From Flavobacteriales bacterium (GTDB lineage: Bacteria; Bacteroidota; Bacteroidia; Flavobacteriales_C; GCA-002722245): 64,000 nt of DNA. The notes under the pieces were generated by a model that was not told the DNA's origin, ran no database searches, and saw only the letters and a list, made by a program, of their open reading frames with translations. Each line of letters starts with the position of its first letter. Within the stretch, counting starts at the first letter, position 1. The translations under genes and the position numbers were made by a program. The stretch is taken from NCBI GenBank assembly GCA_023251095.1, contig JAHEZL010000003.1:62001-126000 (forward strand), written 5' to 3'. Positions 55,803 to 64,000 of the stretch are shown piece by piece.

Positions 55803-56758
55803 CCCTCAATAATTTTCACCAGCAAATCTTTAAACGAAATTCCCACTGCTTTTGCTTGTTGCGGCAAAATGCTTTTGGCACTCATCCCGGGAATAGTATT
55901 TACTTCAATCAAATAAAAGTCATTTCCTTTCAGGATAAAATCAATGCGGGATACATTTCTGCAGCGCACTATTTTAAAAGCTTTTTCAGCAATGGATTGA
56001 CATTCTTTGGTGAGTTCCGCGCTCAAATTAGCCGGAGTTTCTTCTGCAGCGCCATCATCACCGTATTTATCGGCAAAGTCGAAAAACTCATGTTTGGGTT
56101 TTACTTCAGTGAGTGGAAGTGCTTTAATGGTGCCGTCGAAGCCCATCACACCGCAGGTGAATTCACGTCCCTGAATAAACTCCTCTACTATAATTTCATC
56201 GTCGTGTTTGAAAGCTTCTTTGAGTGCATTTTCCAGTTCCTCAATATTTTTTACTTTAAAAGTACCAACGCTTGATCCGCCGTTGTTGGGTTTTACAAAG
56301 CAGGGGAAAGATGCTTTGGGCTGATAGTCGGAAGATTTATCTCCGCGGTAAACCACAAACGAAGGAGCGGTGCGTATTCCGGCCTGACTCAAAAATCTAG
56401 TCGTCCAGTTTTTGTTCATCGTTAATGCCGAAGTCAATACTCCGCTGGAAGTATAAGGCAATCCTATCAATTCAAAATATCCGCCCAGCACACCATTTTC
56501 TCCCGGTGCGCCATGGATCAAATTCAAGGCTTTGCTGAAAGTGATTTTTTTACCGTCGATAGTTATTGAAAAGTCGTTTTTATCTACTGCGTATTCTTTG
56601 CCGTCGGCAGCAACATGACACCATTTTTCTTTAGAAATTTTTACTGGAAAGATGTTGTAGTCGGATCCTTCCAAAGCTATTTTAGCCTGATTGGCACTTT
56701 TTTCCGAAATCTCTGCTTCTTTACTGAATCCGCCAAATACAAGGGCAATGTTTTTCAT
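55799..56758 (-). CDS. ddl: D-alanine--D-alanine ligase
   Basis: 319 residues from ATG 56758 (an in-frame ATG 13 codons earlier adds a hydrophobic leader not seen in this cytosolic enzyme). It has the N-terminal KNIALVFGGFSKEAEIS (Glu ligand), HGAPGENGVLGGYFELIGLP, the ATP-grasp core FPCFVKPNNGGSSVGTFKV, EEFIQGREFTCGVMGF and the metal and phosphate motif FYLIEVNTIPGMSAKS. It makes the D-Ala-D-Ala of peptidoglycan precursors. It converges with the response regulator gene and is divergent from the PASTA gene. Confidence 0.95.
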   Translation of the reverse strand: MKNIALVFGGFSKEAEISEKSANQAKIALEGSDYNIFPVKISKEKWCHVAADGKEYAVDKNDFSITIDGKKITFSKALNLIHGAPGENGVLGGYFELIGLPYTSSGVLTSALTMNKNWTTRFLSQAGIRTAPSFVVYRGDKSSDYQPKASFPCFVKPNNGGSSVGTFKVKNIEELENALKEAFKHDDEIIVEEFIQGREFTCGVMGFDGTIKALPLTEVKPKHEFFDFADKYGDDGAAEETPANLSAELTKECQSIAEKAFKIVRCRNVSRIDFILKGNDFYLIEVNTIPGMSAKSILPQQAKAVGISFKDLLVKIIEG

Positions 56759-56881
56759 ATATAGATAATTATAAAGTAAAAATAAAGGAATATTCATTTT
56801 AAAAAAGACCTCCCTTGCAGATATAATTTAGATCGGGTTGTTTATAACTATAGATTGTGGTACAACGATTTTCAATTTTAA

Positions 56882-56912
56882 TTGGGATTTAATGCCGAAT
56901 CATGTAAGTTTG
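56882..56912 (+). promoter_or_regulatory. Promoter of the PASTA gene
   Basis: TTG (56882-56884), 20 bases, TAAGTTTG (56905-56912), an exact -7 match, 17 bases before ATG 56930. Confidence 0.65.
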
Positions 56913-56929
56913 TTTGCTAATCAGTGTCT

Positions 56930-57736
56930 ATGTCTTTTTTTAAATTTATTTTCAGTAAGGTATTTTTCCTCAACCTCTTGATTGCTTTGCTAATCACGGC
57001 AGGTTTACTTTATTTGGTAGTTTCTTATCTGGATAATTTTACCAATCACGGAGAGCAGGTCGAAGTTCCAAATGTAATAGGCAAAAAAACGGAAGATTTA
57101 GATTCAGCTTTGGTGGATAAAGGCTTTGAATACGTGATTATTGATTCCATTTTCGATCGTAAAAAACCAAAAGGAGTAGTGGTGGATCAATCACCGTCGC
57201 CTGAGTATTTTGTGAAAGAAGGAAGAAAATTATACTTAACCATCAACGCCCGAACCACTAAAAAAATATTGATTAAAGAGGAGATGACGGATTTGTCGAT
57301 GAAGGATGCCATGGAAAGATTGCAATCGTATGGCGTTAGAGTGAATGTTTTATGGAAAAGCAGTACTCCTGCCGGAGTGGTATTAAATGTTTCCTACCGC
57401 GGAGCGAAAATTGTTCCGGGTCAAACTTTAATCAACGATGGCGACGTGGTAGATATCACGGTTTCCAAAGGAGCAAGTTCTTCTACTTATTTTAGTGATT
57501 ATCTTGGTTTGTCTTTAAAAGATGCCATCAGCAAAGTACAATCCAGTGCGTTGATTCCGGTGCCAATGCAAGTAGGTAAAAATTTGTGTAAAACAGAAGC
57601 CGATAGCCTATCGGCGATTGTCATCCGCCAACGTCCGGCTTACGAGCAAGGCATGAAATTGAAGGTAGGAGCACCAATTCAGTTGTATTTCACTTGTGAT
57701 ACCTCTTATCATGAACCGGCAACAATACTAGATTAA
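56930..57736 (+). CDS. PASTA-domain membrane protein
   Basis: 268 residues from ATG 56930 (a GTG two codons earlier is also in frame). The N-terminal transmembrane helix (FFLNLLIALLITAGLLYLVV) anchors an outside part made of three PASTA repeats. The repeats begin VEVPNVIGKKTEDLDSALVD, EEMTDLSMKDAMERLQSYG and SDYLGLSLKDAISKV, each with the DQSPSP or RQRPAY type turn. PASTA domains bind muropeptides or peptidoglycan. No kinase or penicillin-binding domain is attached, so it is a stand-alone sensor or scaffold. It fits next to ddl. Confidence 0.88.
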   Translation: MSFFKFIFSKVFFLNLLIALLITAGLLYLVVSYLDNFTNHGEQVEVPNVIGKKTEDLDSALVDKGFEYVIIDSIFDRKKPKGVVVDQSPSPEYFVKEGRKLYLTINARTTKKILIKEEMTDLSMKDAMERLQSYGVRVNVLWKSSTPAGVVLNVSYRGAKIVPGQTLINDGDVVDITVSKGASSSTYFSDYLGLSLKDAISKVQSSALIPVPMQVGKNLCKTEADSLSAIVIRQRPAYEQGMKLKVGAPIQLYFTCDTSYHEPATILD

Positions 57737-57777
57737 TTCATTTTGCGTTCACACAGTATCTTCATTAAATTTATAAG

Positions 57778-59952
57778 ATGCGACTAATTTTACTCAGCAT
57801 TCTCTTTTTTATTACTGTGTTGGCTCAGGGCCAGGAAGTGGTAAGGGGCTTGTCGGGAAACCCCGCATTGTCAAATGCTGTGAATCCGCTTCAGGCCGGA
57901 CCAAGTGTGGGTGTTTTTACCAAGTATGTTTATACCATTAACAAAATTACCCTTCCTTTTATTGATGATTTCTCTTCCAACAACATTAAAGTTTACAGTA
58001 CAGATACAGCAGGAAAAGTAACCAGTGTTGTTGATCAGTATGACTTTTCAATAGGAGGATCTTATCCTGATACAGTGAATTATTCTTTGGACACTACCTG
58101 GCAATATGCTTCCGATAGCACAAAAATTGCTGCAAACACAAGCTTTCAAATTATAAGATATGAAGCCGCAACGTATCCCGCTAAAATAAAGGATACCCTT
58201 AATGCATGGCCCGCTTATGAAATTTATGGAACGGATACCGTAAAGCTCACCAAACTAAAACTGACCAACAGCAAAAATATTTTTTATCTGCTCAAAGATG
58301 ACGCTTCCCTGTGGACAGGCAGAGGGGCTTTTATCAATTCGAATTATCCTGTCAGTCCGCCTACCATTGGAGTGGCAACCTTTGATGCAATCAATGCCAA
58401 TGGGAAAATTTATAATAATGCAGGAGTGTCGGCGTACACGGCCGATTCTCTGGTGTCGAAACCAATAGATATTTCCGCGCTCGGTGTTGCCGATAGTTTG
58501 TATCTGAGTTTTTACCTGGAATCGAAAGGTTATGGAGATGAGCCTGAATCCTCTGATTCATTGGTATTGCAGTTTTTAGACAGTACCGGAATATGGCATT
58601 CTGTATGGAACACTTCAGTAGAAGAAAGCTGGCCTGTCGACAGTTTTTTTAAATTTTATGTAAAGATTTCTTTCTCCAAATTTTTTCATAAAAACTTTCA
58701 ATTTAAATTTTTCAATTTCGCTACTATCGATGGTTTCGGCACCGATATAGGCAACAGAGATCAATGGCATTTGGATTATGTGGTTTTGGATAAAAACCGC
58801 ACGGCCAACGATACTTATATTTCCGATGCTGCTTTTGTGTATCCTCCGCAAACTATAGTGAATGGGTATTATTCAGTGCCATGGAAGCATTTTAAATCGG
58901 CAGGAAATTTAATGACTCCTTCGTCGCAGGGTGTGATCAGAAATATTTCCGCTTTCCCCGCTTCTGCAAATTTTGCTGTGCAAATTAAAGAGGAAAGTTC
59001 TTCTTTGTATAATTCGGCACTCACTCAAAACGCCAGTATTCCTGCGGGATTGACGCATTCATTTAATGAAAATTACGGAAGCTTTGTGTACACTTCTGCT
59101 GAAAACGATACAGCAGTTTTTGATGTCCAATATGCCTTAAATACCACTCTGGCCAATAACTTCACAGGAAATGACACTGTTGTTTTCAAGCAGGAACTGT
59201 CGAATTTTTACGCTTATGACGATGGTTCGGTAGAGGCCGGTTATGGTTTTTACAATGCAGGAGTGGAGTTTGCTTATAAATTACCGGTGCTGCAAAGCAA
59301 AGGCGATAGTTTACGCGGTGTAAAAATTTATTTCAATGAAGTGTTGGGTGCTGCCAATTATCAAATTCCTTTTAACATCAGAGTATGGGCCTACAACAAT
59401 GGAAAACCGGGCTTACTGATGTATGAGAACAGTGTGGATTATCCGGATAGCACTAACGGCATCAATCGTTTTTTATATTACCCATTGGATAAACCTGTGT
59501 TTGTAAAAGACACCATTTTCATCGGGTTTAAGCAAACCACCAATGAATACATCAATATCGGTTTGGATTTCAATACGCCAAATCCTTCTAAAATGTATTA
59601 TTACAGCACCACCGCCAGCAGCTGGAAAGTGTCGGCGGTAAAGGGAAGTGTGATGCTGCGTCCTGTGATGTCAGAGTCGGTTGTTATTCCGTCGGAAGTT
59701 AAAACGGAAGAGAATTTTCAAGCGGTACAACTATTTCCTAATCCTGCTTCCTCCAATGTTTTTATAGTGAGCAACGACAAAATACAGGTTTCATTAATGG
59801 ATATGGAAGGACGCGAACTCACTAATCAATCCTTCAGTGAAGGGATGAATCCTCTTTCTCTTTCCGGATTAAGTGAAGGATTGTATCTCGTAAAAATCAT
59901 TCATCCGGAGATTAATCAAAGCGAATTCCGTAAGCTCATTGTGCAATGGTAG
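57778..59952 (+). CDS. T9SS-secreted protein with C-terminal sorting domain
   Basis: 724 residues. A signal peptide (LILLSILFFITVLAQGQ) is followed by a long beta-rich extracellular part with no catalytic family that I recognise. The C-terminal 75 residues are a type A sorting domain (VQLFPNPASSNVFIVS, GLYLVKIIHPE, FRKLIVQW). Segments such as YLSFYLESKGYGDEPESSD and QWHLDYVVLDKNRT resemble lectin-like or MAM-like jelly-roll folds often seen in T9SS gliding or adhesion proteins. Start ATG 57778. It overlaps the RluD-type gene by 7 bases, so the two are probably co-transcribed. Confidence 0.85.
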   Translation: MRLILLSILFFITVLAQGQEVVRGLSGNPALSNAVNPLQAGPSVGVFTKYVYTINKITLPFIDDFSSNNIKVYSTDTAGKVTSVVDQYDFSIGGSYPDTVNYSLDTTWQYASDSTKIAANTSFQIIRYEAATYPAKIKDTLNAWPAYEIYGTDTVKLTKLKLTNSKNIFYLLKDDASLWTGRGAFINSNYPVSPPTIGVATFDAINANGKIYNNAGVSAYTADSLVSKPIDISALGVADSLYLSFYLESKGYGDEPESSDSLVLQFLDSTGIWHSVWNTSVEESWPVDSFFKFYVKISFSKFFHKNFQFKFFNFATIDGFGTDIGNRDQWHLDYVVLDKNRTANDTYISDAAFVYPPQTIVNGYYSVPWKHFKSAGNLMTPSSQGVIRNISAFPASANFAVQIKEESSSLYNSALTQNASIPAGLTHSFNENYGSFVYTSAENDTAVFDVQYALNTTLANNFTGNDTVVFKQELSNFYAYDDGSVEAGYGFYNAGVEFAYKLPVLQSKGDSLRGVKIYFNEVLGAANYQIPFNIRVWAYNNGKPGLLMYENSVDYPDSTNGINRFLYYPLDKPVFVKDTIFIGFKQTTNEYINIGLDFNTPNPSKMYYYSTTASSWKVSAVKGSVMLRPVMSESVVIPSEVKTEENFQAVQLFPNPASSNVFIVSNDKIQVSLMDMEGRELTNQSFSEGMNPLSLSGLSEGLYLVKIIHPEINQSEFRKLIVQW

Positions 59953-60986
59953 AAGATCCCGAAGATGATAGGCCCGACGAGTTATTTGAGCATCATAAAA
60001 TAATTGCCGATAAAGGACAACAATTGCTGAGAGTAGATAAGTTTCTGCTCAACCGTTTAGAAAATACCTCCCGTACTAAAATTCAAAATGCTGCCGAAGC
60101 CGGAAGTATTGTGGTGAACGGCAAAGCTGTAAAATCCAATTACAGAGTAAAACCTTTTGATGAAGTATCGGTGGTGTTACCTTATCCTCCGCGGGAAATT
60201 GAACTGATTGCTGAAAATATTCCCATTGAAATATTGTACGAAGATGAAGATCTGGCGGTAGTCAACAAAAACGCAGGATTGGTGGTTCATCCAGGTTATG
60301 GCAATTATACCGGCACTTTGGTGAATGCCATGCTGTATCATTTTAATGAATTGGGAAAAAGTTCCGACAATGAAATCCGTCCGGGATTGGTGCATCGACT
60401 GGATAAACTTACCAGCGGAGTGATGGTGATAGCAAAAACCGATTTTGCACTTACTCATTTATCTAAACAGTTTTTCGACAGATCCATTGAGCGCCGTTAC
60501 CGCGCTTTGGTTTGGGGAGATGTAAAAGAGGATGAAGGAACCATCACCGGTAATGTAGGCCGCAGTCATAAAGACAGAAAAGTAATGGCCGTTTATCCTC
60601 CCGATAGCGAAGAAGGAAAACATGCAGTAACACATTATAAAGTACTGGAACGCTTTGGTTATGTTACTCTCGTGGAATGTAAGCTGGAAACAGGAAGAAC
60701 CCATCAGATCCGCGTTCATTTCCAGCACATCGGTCATCCTTTGTTTAACGATCCTGAATACGGTGGCAATAGAATTTTAAAAGGCGTAAACTTCAATAAA
60801 TACAAGCAATTTGTAGAAAATTGTTTCGAGTTGATTCCGGGTCAGGCCCTGCATGCTCAAACACTTGGTTTTCTGCATCCAACCAAAAAGACTTTTCTTA
60901 ACTTTAGTGCCGATATGCCGGAAGGCTATCAAAGTATTTTAGAGAGGTGGAGAAATTATTCAGTTCATATTAATAAAGGATTATGA
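59946..60986 (+). CDS. rluD: RluA/RluD family 23S rRNA pseudouridine synthase
   Basis: 346 residues. The N-terminal S4 RNA-binding domain spans residues about 28-80 (RVDKFLLNRLENTSRTKIQN). The catalytic domain holds the conserved GLVHRLDKLTSGVMVIAK, with nucleophile Asp153 in the HRLD motif, then RRYRALVWG, TLVECKLETGRTHQIRVHF and GQALHAQTLGF. It converts uridines of 23S rRNA helix 69 or similar sites to pseudouridine. Family assignment is firm; the precise RluD target is assumed. It follows the PASTA and T9SS genes and overlaps the methyltransferase gene by 4 bases. Confidence 0.92.
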   Translation: MVEDPEDDRPDELFEHHKIIADKGQQLLRVDKFLLNRLENTSRTKIQNAAEAGSIVVNGKAVKSNYRVKPFDEVSVVLPYPPREIELIAENIPIEILYEDEDLAVVNKNAGLVVHPGYGNYTGTLVNAMLYHFNELGKSSDNEIRPGLVHRLDKLTSGVMVIAKTDFALTHLSKQFFDRSIERRYRALVWGDVKEDEGTITGNVGRSHKDRKVMAVYPPDSEEGKHAVTHYKVLERFGYVTLVECKLETGRTHQIRVHFQHIGHPLFNDPEYGGNRILKGVNFNKYKQFVENCFELIPGQALHAQTLGFLHPTKKTFLNFSADMPEGYQSILERWRNYSVHINKGL

Positions 60987-61936
60987 GTTTTGAAAGCAGT
61001 TATGATTTACATGAGAAAAACTCATGGAACAGTACGGGAGAAAATGATATAGAGCAAAAAATACTTGCATGGAAAAGAAGAGATACTGCAGATTATTGGC
61101 GACATGCACGAAAATACAGTAATCTGGATGCGCTCATTAAAAACGATCCGAAAGCAAAGTGGCTTACACAGGGAGATGGTCGTTATGGTTCTGATGCTCG
61201 TTTTTTAGAAGAAAATAAAATAGATGTTTTGGCCGGAGATATCAGTACTGAACTTTTACAAAAAGCCAAAGAGTCGGGTTACATCACAAAATATGAAAAA
61301 TCAAATGCAGAGAAATTGCATTATGCCGATAATTCCTTCGACTATGTTTTATGTAAAGAAAGTTACCATCATTTCCCGCGGCCCATGGTGGCTTTGGCCG
61401 AAATGTTAAGAGTGGCCAAAAAAGCGGTATTGCTTATTGAACCGCAGGATCAGGATATTATTACCCGTGAAAGAATCAGAAAATATCCGCCGAAGGATTT
61501 GTTGTGGCGTGCTTTTGTAAATTATGTAAGAGTAAAATTATTGGGAAAATCTCCCATCGCCATTATCGGAGAGGTGAGCAAAGAGGATTTTGAACCCGCT
61601 TATGAAGATATAGGAAACTATGTTTATGAAATTTCAAAACCCGAATTACTTAAAGTGTGTTACGGTCAGAATTTTGATGCTATAGCCTTTAAAGAAATGA
61701 ATGATCATTACATTAAGGGTGGAGAATATGAATTGGCCAACGAAACATCGCCATTGTTTACTTCTTTGAAAAAAGAAATTGATGAAATGAATGAGCGCTG
61801 TGAAAAAGGAATGCAGAATTACGATTATCTGGTGGCCTTTCTGTTTAAAAAAATGCCCGAAAATAATTTGATAGAAGATTTAAAAAAAGGAGGTTTCGAA
61901 TTTAAGAAACTCACTAAAAATCCTCATTGGAAATAA
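60983..61936 (+). CDS. SAM-dependent methyltransferase
   Basis: A 317-residue class I methyltransferase. The SAM-binding part is LTQGDGRYGSDARFLEENKI (a non-canonical glycine loop), DVLAGDISTELLQKAKESG and NSFDYVLCKESYHHFPRPMV, followed by the strand KKAVLLIEPQDQ. The first 60 residues and the last 120 are extra to the Methyltransf_11 core. It is not close to the amino-sugar types at 17467 and 26546. Overlapping the rRNA enzyme and preceding a glycosyltransferase, it could belong to either context; the glycan side seems more likely. Confidence 0.8.
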   Translation: MSFESSYDLHEKNSWNSTGENDIEQKILAWKRRDTADYWRHARKYSNLDALIKNDPKAKWLTQGDGRYGSDARFLEENKIDVLAGDISTELLQKAKESGYITKYEKSNAEKLHYADNSFDYVLCKESYHHFPRPMVALAEMLRVAKKAVLLIEPQDQDIITRERIRKYPPKDLLWRAFVNYVRVKLLGKSPIAIIGEVSKEDFEPAYEDIGNYVYEISKPELLKVCYGQNFDAIAFKEMNDHYIKGGEYELANETSPLFTSLKKEIDEMNERCEKGMQNYDYLVAFLFKKMPENNLIEDLKKGGFEFKKLTKNPHWK

Positions 61937-61949
61937 AGTCTCTTTTAAA

Positions 61950-62888
61950 ATGACTGCACTTGCCCCGGTATTATTATTTGTATATCATCGCCTGGACCAT
62001 ACTATACAAACAGTGGAGGCATTGAAGAAAAACTATCTTGTAGCCGATAGTCAATTAATAGTTTATTCCGATGCTCCTTCTAAAACAGAACATGAAGCAG
62101 GAGTAAAAGAAGTACGGAATTTCCTCACTACCATCAGTGGATTTAAAAACGTGAAAATTATATCACAATCCGAAAACAAAGGTTTAGCCCGATCAATTGT
62201 AGAGGGAGTCACTGAACAAGTTGAAATTTATGGAAAGGTCATTGTGCTGGAAGATGATTTAATTACTTCGCCTTATTTTTTGCAGTATATGAATGCTGCG
62301 TTAGTACTGTACCAAGATGATCTGCAAGTGATGCAGGTTTCGGGCTACACTTGGCCACTAAAGAAAAGATCAGTAAATACTTGCTTTTTGCAATTTGCTT
62401 CCTCATGGGGTTGGGCAACTTGGAGCAGAGCATGGAAGCACTTGAGCATGGATACTGACGTTCATATTGAAAAAATAACTAAAAGGAATGCGATTACTCA
62501 TTTTAATTTTGACAATGGAATGGGGTTTTTCGAGCATTTGTTGCTTAATAAAGCAGGTACCATGAATACCTGGGCCGTGAAGTGGTATGCCAGTATGTTT
62601 TTACAGGACGGACTCTGTTTATTTCCCGATAAAACTTTGGTGAAAAACATTGGCCATGATGGCAGTGGAGAAAACAGTAAACGCAATAAACTTTTTATAG
62701 ATCAAGAGGTTTGCAATAAACAAATTTCTGTGCGTAGAATAGCCGTTAAAGAAGATAAGGCTACTAGGAATCTTGTTTCGTCTTTTTTTAAATTAATGAA
62801 TGGAACTCCCTCGTCGGGTCAGGTTTTACGGAATAAAATCCGAGATAAAATCAAATATGAATACAGGAAAATTATTGGTAAAAAATAG
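61950..62888 (+). CDS. GT-A glycosyltransferase, paralog 3
   Basis: A 312-residue paralog of the pair at 18233 and 19231. It has LAPVLLFVYHRLDHTIQTVE, the metal site VLEDDLITSPYFLQYM, ASSWGWATWSRAWKHL, WAVKWYASMFLQDG and KNIGHDGSGENSK. It starts at the ATG, so the aligned N-terminus supports the start chosen for paralog 1. It stands apart from the main cluster, with a methyltransferase before it and an FkbM-type gene converging on it. Substrate unknown. Confidence 0.83.
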   Translation: MTALAPVLLFVYHRLDHTIQTVEALKKNYLVADSQLIVYSDAPSKTEHEAGVKEVRNFLTTISGFKNVKIISQSENKGLARSIVEGVTEQVEIYGKVIVLEDDLITSPYFLQYMNAALVLYQDDLQVMQVSGYTWPLKKRSVNTCFLQFASSWGWATWSRAWKHLSMDTDVHIEKITKRNAITHFNFDNGMGFFEHLLLNKAGTMNTWAVKWYASMFLQDGLCLFPDKTLVKNIGHDGSGENSKRNKLFIDQEVCNKQISVRRIAVKEDKATRNLVSSFFKLMNGTPSSGQVLRNKIRDKIKYEYRKIIGKK

Positions 62889-62909
62889 AAGGTCAGAATC
62901 TTATTTCTT

Positions 62910-63641
62910 TTACCAGGATTTGCTTGTTCTCAAAACACCATTGCTTTTCACAAATACAGCATCAAATTGTCCCAATGCTGAATCACTTGGTCTTCTTTGA
63001 AAGCCCGCGAAATCATATAAACTGTATCCTTTTTCATGCATGAATTGGATGACTTTTATGAATTCAGGCATTCCCGGATGTAGATCAAATTCAAAAAGAT
63101 TACACTCAATGATGAAAATTTCTGTTTTCCCGAAAATTTTATCGGCGCCACCTAAAACTTCAAGTTCAAAGCCTTGCACATCAATTTTAACCAAATCAGG
63201 TACAGGGATTTTGTTTTCAGATATCAGATGATTAATGGAGGTGATGGTGAGTGTTTCAGTTCCTTTGGATATGCCAACAGGTACGTCTTTTCCTAAAAAA
63301 GTAGACCCTTCGAGGTCGCCGAATTTAGTAATGTTTCGTGTTTCATTATTTGAACCTAATCCTACTGAAAAGTATTGATCAGAAGGGAAGTCGGCGCAAT
63401 GTTTTTTTAAGAAGGGTTCCATTTCAGGAAGAGGATCGAAAAGATGACAGGCAGCAGAAGGGAAATATGTTTTTAAGTCTCTCGACCATTTTCCTTTGTG
63501 GGCACCTATATCCAATACATTTTTTATTGTTACCGGTTTAGTCGTTAGAAATTTCATAAACCCATCCATCAGCCACTGACAGGATGCTTCGTAGTAGATG
63601 TTTTTAAAACTGTTTTTTTTATTTTTTTCGGTAAGAAACAT
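62910..63641 (-). CDS. FkbM family methyltransferase
   Basis: 243 residues. Motif I is VLDIGAHKGKWSRDL (residues about 41-55), followed by CHLFDPLPEMEPFL and the FkbM signature DLVKIDVQGFELEVLGGAD. The family methylates hydroxyls of sugars or polyketides. The N-terminus begins MFLTEKNKKNSFKNIYYEA with no signal. It converges on the glycosyltransferase at 61950 (21-base gap), which suggests a small glycan-modification group continuing the theme of the main cluster. Confidence 0.87.
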   Translation of the reverse strand: MFLTEKNKKNSFKNIYYEASCQWLMDGFMKFLTTKPVTIKNVLDIGAHKGKWSRDLKTYFPSAACHLFDPLPEMEPFLKKHCADFPSDQYFSVGLGSNNETRNITKFGDLEGSTFLGKDVPVGISKGTETLTITSINHLISENKIPVPDLVKIDVQGFELEVLGGADKIFGKTEIFIIECNLFEFDLHPGMPEFIKVIQFMHEKGYSLYDFAGFQRRPSDSALGQFDAVFVKSNGVLRTSKSW

Positions 63642-63728
63642 ACACGGTCTATTAGTATTATGGTCTGCTATCGTTATTTAAGGACAACGAATTTATATAA
63701 AAAATTATAAAGATAGGGTACCCTTAGC

Positions 63729-64000
63729 TTAAGTCTTTCTTTTCTTTTTCTTAGCTGCCGGAAACAATACATTGTTCAAAATGAGGCGGTAGCCCGGTGA
63801 ATTGGGGTGTAATTTTAAATCGGTAGGAGGATCACCAACATGATGCGTGTGATCTTCGGGATCGTGGCCGCCATAGAAGGTCCAGGTGCCATTGCCAAAT
63901 TCTCCGTGAATGTATTTTGCCGAATTTAAAGAAGGTGTTTCTCCCATCACCAAAACGTCGGAGCGTAAATATTCTTTGCGGAAGGAAGTGGTTTGTCCCA
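63729..64000 (-). CDS. Conserved Bacteroidota protein, C-terminal part
   Basis: The last 90 residues of a gene that continues beyond the right edge; the frame is open to 64000. Conserved-looking segments are VMGETPSLNSAKYIHGEFGN, GTWTFYGGHDPEDHTHHVG, DPPTDLKLHPNSPGYRLIL and a basic end FPAAKKKKRKT. I recall similar tails in a Bacteroidota family that databases sometimes call asparagine synthetase B, but no synthetase domain is visible here, so I do not adopt the name. GGHDPEDHTHH could be a metal site. Confidence 0.6.
   Translation of the reverse strand, partial: GQTTSFRKEYLRSDVLVMGETPSLNSAKYIHGEFGNGTWTFYGGHDPEDHTHHVGDPPTDLKLHPNSPGYRLILNNVLFPAAKKKKRKT

Noticed and set aside
63715-63724. Palindrome AGGGTACCCT in the gap before the last gene
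   Set aside because: A single 10-base palindrome without partner sites or a regulator nearby is expected by chance.

Overview
The window is a chromosomal segment of a moderately AT-rich member of the Bacteroidota. The evidence is several promoters of the phylum's type (TTG, about 19 bases, TAnnTTTG), two proteins with type IX secretion sorting domains, a large TonB-dependent receptor, a Bacteroidota-type LptD, and the DUF3467 gene after rpoC. I cannot place it below phylum. I see no phage, plasmid, CRISPR or insertion-sequence gene.

Layout. The first 4.7 kb hold the tail of a glycosyltransferase, a small membrane protein, lpdA, an M61 peptidase, RidA and a cyclotransferase-like protein. From 4.7 to 16.9 kb lie envelope and respiratory genes: lptD, an amidase, an MCE/MlaD lipid-transport protein, a membrane Fe-S / CCG-domain redox pair, two conserved hypotheticals, an M48 protease, a predicted exported protein and kdsA. 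From 17.0 to 32.0 kb is a surface-glycan cluster: a cupin, three methyltransferases, six glycosyltransferases, two DegT-type aminotransferases, a CapD-like dehydratase, a nucleotidyltransferase and an asparagine-synthase-type amidotransferase. Many genes overlap by 1 to 4 bases. Two paralogous glycosyltransferases sit on the opposite strand inside it, and a third paralog lies 42 kb away at 62 kb. The set resembles a pathway for an aminated, methylated and possibly amidated sugar, but no flippase, polymerase or ABC exporter is visible.

From 33.4 to 48.7 kb is the conserved translation/transcription block: rpsU, a Xer recombinase, hpf, then tRNA-Thr, Tyr, Gly, Thr, tuf, tRNA-Trp, secE, nusG, rplKAJL, rpoB, rpoC and a DUF3467 gene. 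From 49.3 to 55.8 kb a secreted beta-helix-like T9SS protein and a TonB-dependent receptor are divergent from a PhoB/OmpR-type response regulator. The last part has ddl, a PASTA protein, a T9SS protein, an RluD-type pseudouridine synthase, a methyltransferase, a glycosyltransferase, an FkbM methyltransferase and a truncated conserved gene.

Two signals are not explained by ordinary gene content. (1) Two intergenic copies (159-334 and 49007-49228) of a palindromic element built from nested hairpins. The outer stems differ in sequence between hairpins yet stay self-complementary, while the loop core is largely kept. (2) The divergent region between the TonB receptor and the response regulator carries, facing each gene, four short NTRAY boxes at exact 11-base spacing, ending 10 bases before a -7 element. 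This fits an autoregulated PhoB-like switch driving the receptor operon.
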